Below, in pieces: positions 25,693-33,699 of a DNA stretch of 64,000 nt. Every line of letters starts with the position of its first letter. Within the stretch, counting starts at the first letter, position 1. The position numbers and the translations under genes were made by a program. Under the pieces are notes generated by a model. The model did not search any database. It had not been told where the DNA came from and was given only the letters and a program-made list of their open reading frames with translations. Source of the DNA: Hahellaceae bacterium (lineage in GTDB: Bacteria > Pseudomonadota > Gammaproteobacteria > Pseudomonadales > Oleiphilaceae); the NCBI GenBank assembly GCA_016716085.1, contig JADJWY010000009.1, forward strand, positions 310,001 to 374,000, written 5' to 3'.

Positions 25693-25706
25693 GAAGGGGC
25701 CCCTTC
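25693..25706. repeat. 14-base perfect palindrome in the ubiE divergent region
   Basis: GAAGGGGCCCCTTC is an exact palindrome between the divergent ubiE and PHA-related genes, upstream of the candidate promoter at 25723-25751. It may be a repressor or activator site; chance cannot be excluded. Confidence 0.4.
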
Positions 25707-25722
25707 TGGATTTTCACCAAAA

Positions 25723-25751
25723 TTGGCGTATCTTTAGCTTTGCCTGATAAT
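25723..25751 (+). promoter_or_regulatory. Candidate sigma70 promoter of the PHA-system gene
   Basis: TTGGCG (25723-25728) and GATAAT (25746-25751) have the ideal 17-base spacer and lie 37 bases before ATG 25789. Confidence 0.5.
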
Positions 25752-25788
25752 GGTACCGTATTTTGAATTCTAACACTTGGAAAACCGT

Positions 25789-26067
25789 ATGTCCGTCATT
25801 GAAGTGTCACGCCCTCACAATCTGGATAAATCCCATGCCGTCAAAGCGGCGGATGATCTGGCCAAAAGTCTGTCCGATCAGTTCAGTGTGCATTACAGCT
25901 GGGAAGGTGAGCAGTTACACTTCAAGCGGAGCGGTGTCAAAGGGCAGTTAGAGGTTAACCCGAACACGATTCATGTACGTATCGAACTCGGGCTTTTACT
26001 GCGCCCGTTCAAGGATCGGATTGAGCAGGAAATCCATAAACATCTTGATCACCTGACCGGCGCCTGA
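25789..26067 (+). CDS. Polyhydroxyalkanoic acid system family protein
   Basis: A 92-residue protein resembling the small PHA granule-region family (VSRPHNLDKSHAVKAADDLA, then HFKRSGVKGQLEVNPNTIHVRIELGLLLRPF across residues 46-79). Members are found beside PHA or ubiE genes in pseudomonads. The exact function is unsettled; an association with storage granules is inferred from the family name. ATG 25789 is used. The 3' end is convergent with the displaced tail of the next gene. Confidence 0.8.
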   Translation: MSVIEVSRPHNLDKSHAVKAADDLAKSLSDQFSVHYSWEGEQLHFKRSGVKGQLEVNPNTIHVRIELGLLLRPFKDRIEQEIHKHLDHLTGA

Positions 26068-26215
26068 GTCTCGGGCGCGACGGTTTGTTCTCGTGCCGGT
26101 TCGGCCACTAAGGCTGGGGAGAGGCTGAAAGGAAAGTCCTCGCCCTCGTGGATGCGCGTCATGAGTGCCGATTCCCGCTCGGAAAGCGTCTTCAGCAGGG
26201 GCTCACTTGTCCCAT
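26049..26215 (-). other. Out-of-frame C-terminal extension of the FFLEELY-type gene
   Basis: Just beyond the stop at 26192, the minus strand stays open in the -1 frame to a TGA at 26049-26051. It would encode SEPLLKTLSERESALMTRIH, then EGEDFPFSLSPALVAE and a short tail. A helical segment with E-R-E followed by EGxDxPF is how I recall FFLEELY-family proteins ending. A single base change in the codons around 26195-26205 would restore a continuous protein. The cause could be a real mutation, programmed slippage or a sequencing error. Confidence 0.5.
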
Positions 26216-26851
26216 GCCGCGGAAGGCTTTCATGCCCCGGCTCAAAAAGCGATGCAACTGGCCCAGCCCTGCGACGTTCGCGGCACCCTGGGTCATGCCA
26301 AGGCTGATGGTGAGAAAGCGGGAGCGTACGTAGGATTCCAGTTCCTCGCCAATATCACGCACCATTGCAACCTGTCTGAGGCGGTCTTCAAGACGATGGC
26401 TCTCACGGAAACAGCGCGCGTAGAGCGATTCCGTCAGGGGCTGGCCGCCGTAATGGGTCTGCCAGGCTGTGGCCACCGCCATGTCGAGATGTTGCGTTAG
26501 CAGATTGAGTTCTACCAGCCGGGCAACGGTGCCTAGTGCGCTCTCCGGCACCAGTTTGACCATGACCGGAAATATGCGCTCAAGGTCATCATCGCGGCGG
26601 GCAAATTGTGTGGGGGTATAGAGATCGTGCAACAGAAAATCGAGGGCCTCGCGGTAACGGGGGTGCTCGTACAGATCCTGGTGAGTATATTTGAGACGAT
26701 TGCCTTGCCACCGCTCCAGTTCTGCAACTTTTTCCAGAAGCGGAGAGTGGCGCCGCGCCATACGGAAGTGGTGGTATTCAATCAGCAGCGATTGAAGATG
26801 GCGCGTGACATCAGATCGGGGTTTGACACTCAGTAGCTTTTCTTTGGACAT
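26192..26851 (-). CDS. FFLEELY-motif family protein, apparently cut short by a frameshift
   Basis: A 219-residue helical protein of unknown function. The segment RYREALDFLLHDLYTPTQFARRD, followed by PVMVKLVPESALGTVA, matches the family named for its FFLEELY motif (here FLLHDLY). The usual C-terminal part is absent from this frame: after FRGMG it ends QVSPC and stop. The missing part appears in another frame down to 26049. It is 39 bases downstream of the hydrolase gene on the same strand. Confidence 0.75.
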   Translation of the reverse strand: MSKEKLLSVKPRSDVTRHLQSLLIEYHHFRMARRHSPLLEKVAELERWQGNRLKYTHQDLYEHPRYREALDFLLHDLYTPTQFARRDDDLERIFPVMVKLVPESALGTVARLVELNLLTQHLDMAVATAWQTHYGGQPLTESLYARCFRESHRLEDRLRQVAMVRDIGEELESYVRSRFLTISLGMTQGAANVAGLGQLHRFLSRGMKAFRGMGQVSPC

Positions 26852-26890
26852 GAATACTCAGGGCCCTGGCCAACATCGGTGGCATCCGGA

Positions 26891-27820
26891 TCATCCCGTT
26901 GCAGTCATGGCCTCTGGCACCAGATTCAACGGCGGGACCCATTTCAGGCTGTCCAGCGTAACAAAGTGGCTGGTGGCACCGGTTTCAACCAGGCGGATGT
27001 GGTTGGAACTGTGTTCAGCACTGCGCAGCATGGCGTCCCTGTCCAGGATGCGGTCTATTTTCGGAATCAGGATAGTACCATGATGCATGTGCTGGTAGAC
27101 ACTGAAATCCGTTTTCTCCATCCAGGCCATGATGTTTTCAATGTTGCGGACAATGGTTAAATGATCCTTGGTGGTCGTGAAGACCTTGTCCAGAATCTGC
27201 TGCTTGCGAGGATTGATCTTGCCAAAGAAGGTTTGACCGTAGGCCGTTGAGGGCGCTGAATTGATCAGTCGGATGACCCAGGGCCACATGCCGTGACTGA
27301 CGGGTTCCAGCAGCGCGGTAACCAGCGCATGCAACTTTCCTTGTGGAAGAACCGGTGCCTCCAGAACCACATCAACGCTGGTATAGAGCTCTGGCCGCTG
27401 GCGAATGGCCTCAAGAATCACAGCGCCACCTCGTGAATGACCATGTACGCGGACTTTGTTGGTGGTGGGGAGGTTAGCCAAGGCCTGATTGAGGATGCAG
27501 GCATCATATTCGATGGTGGCTTCCAGGTGCTTGATGGGTGTCTGCCAGGTCGCATCCTGTAGCTCCGGTCCACTGGCCGGATTATGGTAGTTGCTGCAGG
27601 TAATCAGGATCAGCTCGGTATCGGGCGCCTGGTAAGTCTGGGTGAAGTAAGCGTGATTCTCCAGAAAGCCATGCACACCAATAACGGTATGTTCGGCCTT
27701 GGCGCTGTGCTTGCGAACAGAGGCAGCTCCTTTGCCAATGGTATAGACATGCCCCGAAAACATTTCGGAATAGGTCGCTTCGATCGGTCTTAGAAGTTTA
27801 CGGATATGAACGGCTTTCAT
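26891..27820 (-). CDS. Alpha/beta hydrolase
   Basis: A 309-residue alpha/beta-hydrolase-fold protein. The oxyanion segment VIGVHGFLEN (47-56), nucleophile elbow VHGHSRGGAV with S129, a candidate acid in PKIDRILDRD (256-262) and H285 in TSHFVTLD complete a catalytic triad. There is no signal peptide, so it is probably cytosolic. The neighbouring wax ester synthase and PHA-type genes suggest a lipase or esterase acting on storage lipids, but this is inference. It is divergent from the acyltransferase with a 202-base gap. Confidence 0.85.
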   Translation of the reverse strand: MKAVHIRKLLRPIEATYSEMFSGHVYTIGKGAASVRKHSAKAEHTVIGVHGFLENHAYFTQTYQAPDTELILITCSNYHNPASGPELQDATWQTPIKHLEATIEYDACILNQALANLPTTNKVRVHGHSRGGAVILEAIRQRPELYTSVDVVLEAPVLPQGKLHALVTALLEPVSHGMWPWVIRLINSAPSTAYGQTFFGKINPRKQQILDKVFTTTKDHLTIVRNIENIMAWMEKTDFSVYQHMHHGTILIPKIDRILDRDAMLRSAEHSSNHIRLVETGATSHFVTLDSLKWVPPLNLVPEAMTATG

Positions 27821-28022
27821 GGGCTCTCTCCGAAGGACGTCAGGGTTGTCTTTTTATAATGGTTGGCGCAATTGCTCAAGAAGCATACACTTTGAGGTCG
27901 GCTTGGCGGCTTGACCTGTAACAAAAAACTACTTGATACCTTCAGTGTAGTGAGGTCTCATCCGCATTTCTGTTACAGATTGTAATGACAATAATAGGCT
28001 CGAGGGAAGGTGGCAGGTGGAT

Positions 28023-29435
28023 ATGATGAGTGCTGAACCCGTCAATGGGGCGGATGCAGCCTGGTTGCGTCTGGATAGCCCGTCCAACCTGCTGGTCATT
28101 ACGGCGCTGGCTGTGACTGAAACCATGAGTCTGGCTGCCTTTCGTGAGCTGGTGTCGCAGCGTTTTTTGTCGTTTCAGCGATTCCGGTTTAAGCCTGCGC
28201 TGCATTCAGGCATGTATTTCTGGGAAGATTACCCGGACCTGGCGCTTGAGCAGCATGTCGTTCCGGTCAGTTTGCCGGCCCCTGGCAATAAAGCCGCATT
28301 GGAAACGTTTGTCAGTGACATGATGAGTACGCCACTGCCGGCTGACCGTCCGCTTTGGCAGTTCCTGTTTATTGAGCGTTATCAGGGCGGTAGTGCAGTG
28401 ATTATGCGGGTGCACCACTGTTATGCAGATGGCCTTTCCCTCATCGCCGTTTTTGGTACATTGACGGATGCGACACCGATTGCGCAGTGGTCGCAGCCCG
28501 AAATAGGTCACGAAGGTCGCTCCCGGCATCTGTCGCAGCGCTTTTCCCAGGGGCTTCGTGGGTTGATCCGCTCAGCCGAGAAAGCCACCCGCCTGCAATA
28601 TCGAATGGAAGACCCTCCTGCTGAGTTGCTGGGGTGTGCAACGCGTCCAGCCGCCTGGCAGACTGGATTGGAGGGCGTCGCTGAGCTGGTGCGTCTGGCC
28701 GCCTTGCCGGGGGATCCCGCGACCTTTCTGAAGCCTGGTCCTGGCGTGCTGAAGCACTGTGCCTGGACCGGAAAACTGCCGCTGGAAATCTTCAGGGCGG
28801 TGGCTGATGCGCTGGGGTGCCGGATCAATGATGTGCTGGTCAGTATCGTCTGTGCTGGCTTGCGTCGGGAGTTGGTCAAGCGGCAGTCTATACATCCTGA
28901 TGGATTGCTGCATGCAACGCTGCCCGTAAATCTGCGCGCATTAGAAGAAGAATTGGAGGTGTTTCCGCTAGGGAACCAGTTCGGCACGGTGTTTGTTCCC
29001 CTCTCCGTCGGTCTGCAAAATCCGTTGGAGCGTCTGTATAAAACCAAGCACGACATGATCAGTCTCAAGCAATCCAGTCTGCCGCTCTGGTCGCATTGGG
29101 TGATGGGGCTGACGGGAATGCTGCCGCGGGGCTGGCAGGCTCCTGTGCTGGATTTGTTTTCCAATAAGACCAGTCTGGTCCTGTCCAATGTTCCGGGTTC
29201 CCGTACCCATCGCTTCCTGGCGGGCCGTAAGGTTCACGAGCTCATGTTCTGGGTGCCACAGGCGGGGGATCTCTGCCTCGGCGTGAGTTTGCTCAGCTAT
29301 GCCGGTTCCGTGCAACTCGGTGTCAGCGCGGATACCGGCCTCGGAATGTCCCCCCGCGACTTGCTTGATGCCATGCTCGCCGAACTGCAGACCTACTGCG
29401 ATCTGGCGCGGGTGGGAACTGTGAAAGAAAGTTAA
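28023..29435 (+). CDS. Wax ester synthase / diacylglycerol acyltransferase (WS/DGAT)
   Basis: A 470-residue bifunctional O-acyltransferase that makes wax esters or triacylglycerol from acyl-CoA and alcohols or diacylglycerol. The catalytic HHxxxDG is intact as HHCYADG at residues 131-137. The typical second-half motifs LPVNLR, GNQFGTVFVPLSV and NVPGSR follow. Two adjacent ATGs (28023 and 28026) follow AGGTGG. The previous 202 bases show no convincing promoter. It implies that the organism stores neutral lipids. Confidence 0.92.
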   Translation: MMSAEPVNGADAAWLRLDSPSNLLVITALAVTETMSLAAFRELVSQRFLSFQRFRFKPALHSGMYFWEDYPDLALEQHVVPVSLPAPGNKAALETFVSDMMSTPLPADRPLWQFLFIERYQGGSAVIMRVHHCYADGLSLIAVFGTLTDATPIAQWSQPEIGHEGRSRHLSQRFSQGLRGLIRSAEKATRLQYRMEDPPAELLGCATRPAAWQTGLEGVAELVRLAALPGDPATFLKPGPGVLKHCAWTGKLPLEIFRAVADALGCRINDVLVSIVCAGLRRELVKRQSIHPDGLLHATLPVNLRALEEELEVFPLGNQFGTVFVPLSVGLQNPLERLYKTKHDMISLKQSSLPLWSHWVMGLTGMLPRGWQAPVLDLFSNKTSLVLSNVPGSRTHRFLAGRKVHELMFWVPQAGDLCLGVSLLSYAGSVQLGVSADTGLGMSPRDLLDAMLAELQTYCDLARVGTVKES

Positions 29436-29523
29436 ATGCCAAGTGTGTCAATGAAACAATCGGTTAATTAATGTATCGTCCCGCTCAATTGGAGTAACGG
29501 CCTGTCGGAAGAGTGGGTACTGA

Positions 29524-30963
29524 ATGAGCATGAACAAGTGGCTTTCAACTGGTATGATCCTGGTCGCAGTGGCGGGCCTGAACGGTTGCGAAAAACTTAA
29601 AAACAAGCCGAAAGATCCGCTCGTTGAGGGGGAACCTTCTCCGTTTTATGGCGTTCACAATGGCGTCGAAGTGGACGGTAAGGCCGGCATGGGGCTGTAT
29701 TTTGGTGCAAATGTTCAGTCGGGTTCGAAATTTGGGACGGTTGATTACCTGAGTGATAAGGTGGATGACAAATTTCCATTTATTCGTCAGGGGCAATTCA
29801 GTCGTGACCGTGATTTTGGTTGGTTCACAGAGAAAAACAATAAGTCCAGTCAGTTTGGTGGGGCAGATGTGTCAGGCCTCAATTGGTTTATGGTTGACAC
29901 CGGGCAAGCTTCGCTCAGGTTTGGTCTGAAGGCATTAGATCCTACTGGTGGAGTAGATGAGCAAGATGGGGGGGAGGCTGTAGGCGCTGAAGAGGCTGAT
30001 GACATCTCCTTGCTTGATGGTGAATTCAATTGTTTGCAGACCGACATTCTACCCGAGGCTACTGTCCGTCATGCAGATTTGACTCTTGCTCAGGGACAAG
30101 GGCTGCTGCTGGATAAAACCCAAGGAGGGTTCCCTGCCTCACAAAGTATCAGCCTAGTGCTAGGGGAGTCAGCTAAAGTCGCAGTTTCAGGTGCTTCCGG
30201 GCAATTTGATCGAGTATGTGCGGGTTTGGAGCCTGAGGGGTTTCAAGATGATTTGTACGATTATTTGATGTCTGAGTATCCTCCGATGGATCAGAATTAC
30301 AGATCCTGCTGGACGGCAACCACCCAAGGCGCTTTTCAGTTAGATGGAGACGTATTATTTTATACGACTATCGCCGTTCCCTCTGTTGAGCGCCGACGTT
30401 ACTTTGATGTGAATCAAGATGGATTGGAGGATACCTCTGGTGAGGAAATGCCTGTTTCCTGGCGTGATTTTGTTAACAATGAAGATGGCAGTGCCGGGGC
30501 AGACGGTTTGCAGGATGGTAACAATAACCCTAATCTCCCACCCAAGATTGCGGAATTTTTAACGCCGGACGCCAAAGGACTTACAGGTGTTCAAGGCTTT
30601 CGACCCATTCGTTCAACCACCTACTGTCTCCGCAAAGGCGAGAGTTTGAGTGCAGAAAGCCTGACCGGGACGTTCTGGATGGGGCAATCTATTCATGAAC
30701 CCCTGGATGATTATGTTCTCTTTTCTGCTGTTGGATTTGATGGGGTTAGCCTTGTGGCCGAAAAACAATTGGAAACGTCTGGAAGTGATAACAAGCGAGA
30801 ACTCGGGTACTCCTATTTTGTCGATAGCCAGGGAGAACTGACTGTAAACGGACGTCAGGGTATGATGTCGGCAGATGGTCGAATGTTCTTTTTTGACATA
30901 TCTAATCCCGAAACCGGCCGGGTTGGATTCGCGGTGGGTATCAAGGAAGCCCGTCTGCAGTAA
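29524..30963 (+). CDS. Predicted lipoprotein of unknown function
   Basis: A 479-residue protein with a lipoprotein signal peptide (lipobox GLNGC, acylated C22). The mature part is acidic, contains several paired cysteines and one calcium-type loop DVNQDGLED at 295-303, and repeatedly has short beta-like stretches such as FQLDGDVLFYTTIAVP. I recognise no domain. It precedes the selenium operon by 71 bases, but nothing in it suggests a link with selenium. Attachment to the outer membrane is likely from the absence of Asp after the cysteine (C22-E23). The gene looks somewhat AT-richer than its neighbours. Confidence 0.8.
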   Translation: MSMNKWLSTGMILVAVAGLNGCEKLKNKPKDPLVEGEPSPFYGVHNGVEVDGKAGMGLYFGANVQSGSKFGTVDYLSDKVDDKFPFIRQGQFSRDRDFGWFTEKNNKSSQFGGADVSGLNWFMVDTGQASLRFGLKALDPTGGVDEQDGGEAVGAEEADDISLLDGEFNCLQTDILPEATVRHADLTLAQGQGLLLDKTQGGFPASQSISLVLGESAKVAVSGASGQFDRVCAGLEPEGFQDDLYDYLMSEYPPMDQNYRSCWTATTQGAFQLDGDVLFYTTIAVPSVERRRYFDVNQDGLEDTSGEEMPVSWRDFVNNEDGSAGADGLQDGNNNPNLPPKIAEFLTPDAKGLTGVQGFRPIRSTTYCLRKGESLSAESLTGTFWMGQSIHEPLDDYVLFSAVGFDGVSLVAEKQLETSGSDNKRELGYSYFVDSQGELTVNGRQGMMSADGRMFFFDISNPETGRVGFAVGIKEARLQ

Positions 30964-31034
30964 GGCATTCTGTTGTTTGGGGGGAGCTGTTATCATGCCC
31001 CCTCTGATTAAACGCGGACGCCTGCGCCACAGCC

Positions 31035-32129
31035 ATGAAAACACTTCCCACGGTTGATGATTTTGCCGGTCTTTTCCGGCGGCGTGTGCCTTTGCTGGAT
31101 GTTCGTGCGCCGGTTGAGTTTGCACGTGGCGCCTTTCCGGGTGCCGTCAACCTTCCACTTCTGGATGATGCACAACGCGAAATCATTGGTAAAACCTATA
31201 AGGACGAGGGCCAGGATGCCGCAGTTGCACTGGGCCATCATCTGGCAACGCCTGCAGTGCGGGAGGCACGGCGCCTCGCTTGGCGTGCATTTCTGGAAAG
31301 GCATCCGGATGCGGTTCTTTATTGCTTTCGTGGTGGCTTGCGATCCCAGATTTCGCAGCAGTGGCTGAGTGAAGACGGCTGGCGTATTCCCCGCGTTGCG
31401 GGCGGCTATAAAGCACTACGGCAGTTCCTGATCCAGACCCTGGAATCGTTCTGCGAGCGTTTGTCACAGATTGTGCTGTCCGGCCAGACGGGTAGTGGCA
31501 AAACGGATGTGCTGTGCCAGATGGATCGGTATATCGATCTTGAAGGTGCGGCCAATCATCGGGGCTCTGCCTTCGGACATACGGTGCTTCAACAGCCCAC
31601 GCCAATTGACTTTGAAAACCGCCTGGCGGTAGCGATGTTATCACTGCTGGATGGGGATGATTCCCGCCCCGTGTTTATTGAAGATGAAAGCCACCTGATT
31701 GGTCGTTTAGCGGTTCCGCCGGTGCTTTTGGCTAAAATGAAAGATGCGCCGATCGTGGTGCTGGAAACGCCGATTGACGAGCGGGTTGAGCGCATCGTGC
31801 GGGACTATATCACGCGGCAACGTCATGCCTTCGAGACCACTTATGGATCGCTGGCGGCAGAGCGCTTTCATCATTTCGTGCTGGCAAATCTCGACCGCAT
31901 CCGTCGGCGTCTGGGCGGTGCCTTACACGCGGCGATCCGGGCAGAGTGGGAACACGCACTGGATCAACTGGAGCGAACGGGTGATGCGACCGGATTCCGT
32001 CCGGGGGTGGAGGTATTACTGGTACAGTATTACGACCCCATGTACGCCCACCAGCAGCTTCGCTTGCAACGAAACGTCTTGTTCCAGGGTGACGCCACCG
32101 CTATTCTGCATCAGTTTTCCCAAACCTGA
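31035..32129 (+). CDS. mnmH: tRNA 2-selenouridine synthase (SelU/MnmH)
   Basis: A 364-residue enzyme that replaces sulphur with selenium in 2-thiouridine at the tRNA wobble position, via geranylation and then selenophosphate. The N-terminal rhodanese domain has the catalytic cysteine C97 in YCFRGGLRSQ. The C-terminal domain has the P-loop SGQTGSGKT (149-157). It is the first gene of a tight selenium operon whose last gene, selD, makes its co-substrate selenophosphate. Confidence 0.96.
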   Translation: MKTLPTVDDFAGLFRRRVPLLDVRAPVEFARGAFPGAVNLPLLDDAQREIIGKTYKDEGQDAAVALGHHLATPAVREARRLAWRAFLERHPDAVLYCFRGGLRSQISQQWLSEDGWRIPRVAGGYKALRQFLIQTLESFCERLSQIVLSGQTGSGKTDVLCQMDRYIDLEGAANHRGSAFGHTVLQQPTPIDFENRLAVAMLSLLDGDDSRPVFIEDESHLIGRLAVPPVLLAKMKDAPIVVLETPIDERVERIVRDYITRQRHAFETTYGSLAAERFHHFVLANLDRIRRRLGGALHAAIRAEWEHALDQLERTGDATGFRPGVEVLLVQYYDPMYAHQQLRLQRNVLFQGDATAILHQFSQT

Positions 32130-32143
32130 TCTGGAGCGATTTC

Positions 32144-33034
32144 ATGTTATTTTCCCACGCGCTGCGCCGTTTTGGCCAAGCCCTGGTTACCTCTCTCTCA
32201 TTTGGTCTGTTGGCTTTTCAGGCGACAGCCGCTGAATTTACCTTTACGGCAATACCTGATCAGGATGAGAGCAGCCTGCAGCAGCGTTTCGGCAAAGTCG
32301 CCCAATACCTGGAAAAAACGTTGGGGTTGCCGGTCCGCTATCTACCTGTTAAGAGCTATCCTGCGGCGGTCAGCGCTTTTCGCGGTGACCAGATTCAGTT
32401 AGCCTGGTTTGGTGGTCTGACAGGGGTGCAGGCCCGACGACTGGTCCCTGGCAGCGAAGCGATTGCCCAAGGGGTTGAGGATCAGGCCTTCAAAAGTTAT
32501 TTCATTGCTCACCGCAGCACAGAGCTGAAGCCTTCTGATTCATTTCCGGAAGGCATTCGTGGCAAACGTTTTACCTTCGGTGCAAAGACCTCTACCTCAG
32601 GTCGTCTGATGCCTGAATTTTATATTCGCCAACATCTGGGTGCAGCACCCGAAACGGCGTTTTCTGCCTTAGGATTTTCCGGTGATCATTCGCGTACATT
32701 GGCCTTGGTTGAATCCGGCAGTTATGAAGTGGGTGCGTTGAACTATGCGGTGTGGGACGACGCGCTGGCGAAAGGACAAATTGATGCAACGAAGGTTTCG
32801 GTGATCTGGACCTCTCCGACCTATCCTGACTATCACTGGACGGTGCGCGGCAATCTGGATGAGCGTTTTGGCGCGGGCTTTAAAGAAAAACTGACGAAAG
32901 CCTTCCTGGACATGAAAGATCCAGCATTGCTACAGGTCTTCCCGCGTTCAGGTTTTATTCCTGCTAAAAATGAAGATTACACGGCGATCGAAGAAACCGC
33001 CGTTGCACTGGATATCATGGACAAGATTGAATGA
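32144..33034 (+). CDS. Selenium-type ABC transporter substrate-binding protein (PhnD-like)
   Basis: A 296-residue periplasmic binding protein with a Sec signal peptide ending ATAAEF. The body is PhnD-like (FTAIPDQDESSLQQRFGKVAQYLEK, across residues 32-56; YDVGALNYAVWD-like segment) and most resembles the family named putative selenate ABC transporter binding protein. Placement between mnmH and selD supports import of a selenium oxyanion rather than phosphonate. It overlaps the ATPase gene by 4 bases. Confidence 0.88.
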   Translation: MLFSHALRRFGQALVTSLSFGLLAFQATAAEFTFTAIPDQDESSLQQRFGKVAQYLEKTLGLPVRYLPVKSYPAAVSAFRGDQIQLAWFGGLTGVQARRLVPGSEAIAQGVEDQAFKSYFIAHRSTELKPSDSFPEGIRGKRFTFGAKTSTSGRLMPEFYIRQHLGAAPETAFSALGFSGDHSRTLALVESGSYEVGALNYAVWDDALAKGQIDATKVSVIWTSPTYPDYHWTVRGNLDERFGAGFKEKLTKAFLDMKDPALLQVFPRSGFIPAKNEDYTAIEETAVALDIMDKIE

Positions 33035-33696
33035 GTGCGGCCTTGTTCACATTGGATCAACTGGCACTGGCGTATGGCGACCATCGGGTCAGTCAGCCTT
33101 TGACCCTGCAGATTGATGCAGGTGAAAAGGTGGCCATTATTGGGCGTTCCGGTGTGGGCAAGACGACATTATTGCGAACCCTGCGGCAACAGCACGCTGA
33201 TAGGGTGGCCTGGTGTCCCCAGCAGCCTGGACTGGTGCCACCTCTGAGTGTTTTTCATAATGTTTTCATGGGGCGCCTGAGTTGCTTCCCGGGATGGTTC
33301 AATGTTTTGAATCTGCTTTATCCCCTTAAGCGAATGCGAGAAGAAATTCAGGCGCTACTCTCACCGCTAAGTTTATCGAATAGTCTCATGACCCCCGTGG
33401 AACAGCTCTCAGGGGGGCAGCAAAGCCGGGTTAACCTCGCACGGGCCTTATATCAGGGGCGTCAGGTCTTCATCGGTGATGAGCCTGTGGCGTCGGTCGA
33501 TGAAGTGATGGCTAAAAATCTGCTGCGCGAGATATGTCAGCGCCATGAAACGGTGATTGTGGCGCTGCACGATGTTGAGTTGGCCATGCAGTTTTGTCAT
33601 CGCATTGTGGGGCTTCAGGATGGAAAGATTGCATTGGACGCCCCCACGCATACGCTGGATGCTGGACAGCTGATTCGACTTTATCAGGACGCGTAA
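33031..33696 (+). CDS. ABC transporter ATP-binding protein (PhnC-like)
   Basis: A 221-residue ATPase with Walker A GRSGVGKTTLL, signature LSGGQQSRVNLARAL, Walker B VFIGDEP and an H-loop ALHDVELAM. It is slightly shorter than PhnC. Overlap with the binding-protein gene and 3-base spacing to the permease gene make a three-gene importer that supplies selenium to SelD. Confidence 0.9.
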   Translation: MSAALFTLDQLALAYGDHRVSQPLTLQIDAGEKVAIIGRSGVGKTTLLRTLRQQHADRVAWCPQQPGLVPPLSVFHNVFMGRLSCFPGWFNVLNLLYPLKRMREEIQALLSPLSLSNSLMTPVEQLSGGQQSRVNLARALYQGRQVFIGDEPVASVDEVMAKNLLREICQRHETVIVALHDVELAMQFCHRIVGLQDGKIALDAPTHTLDAGQLIRLYQDA

Positions 33697-33699
33697 GCG

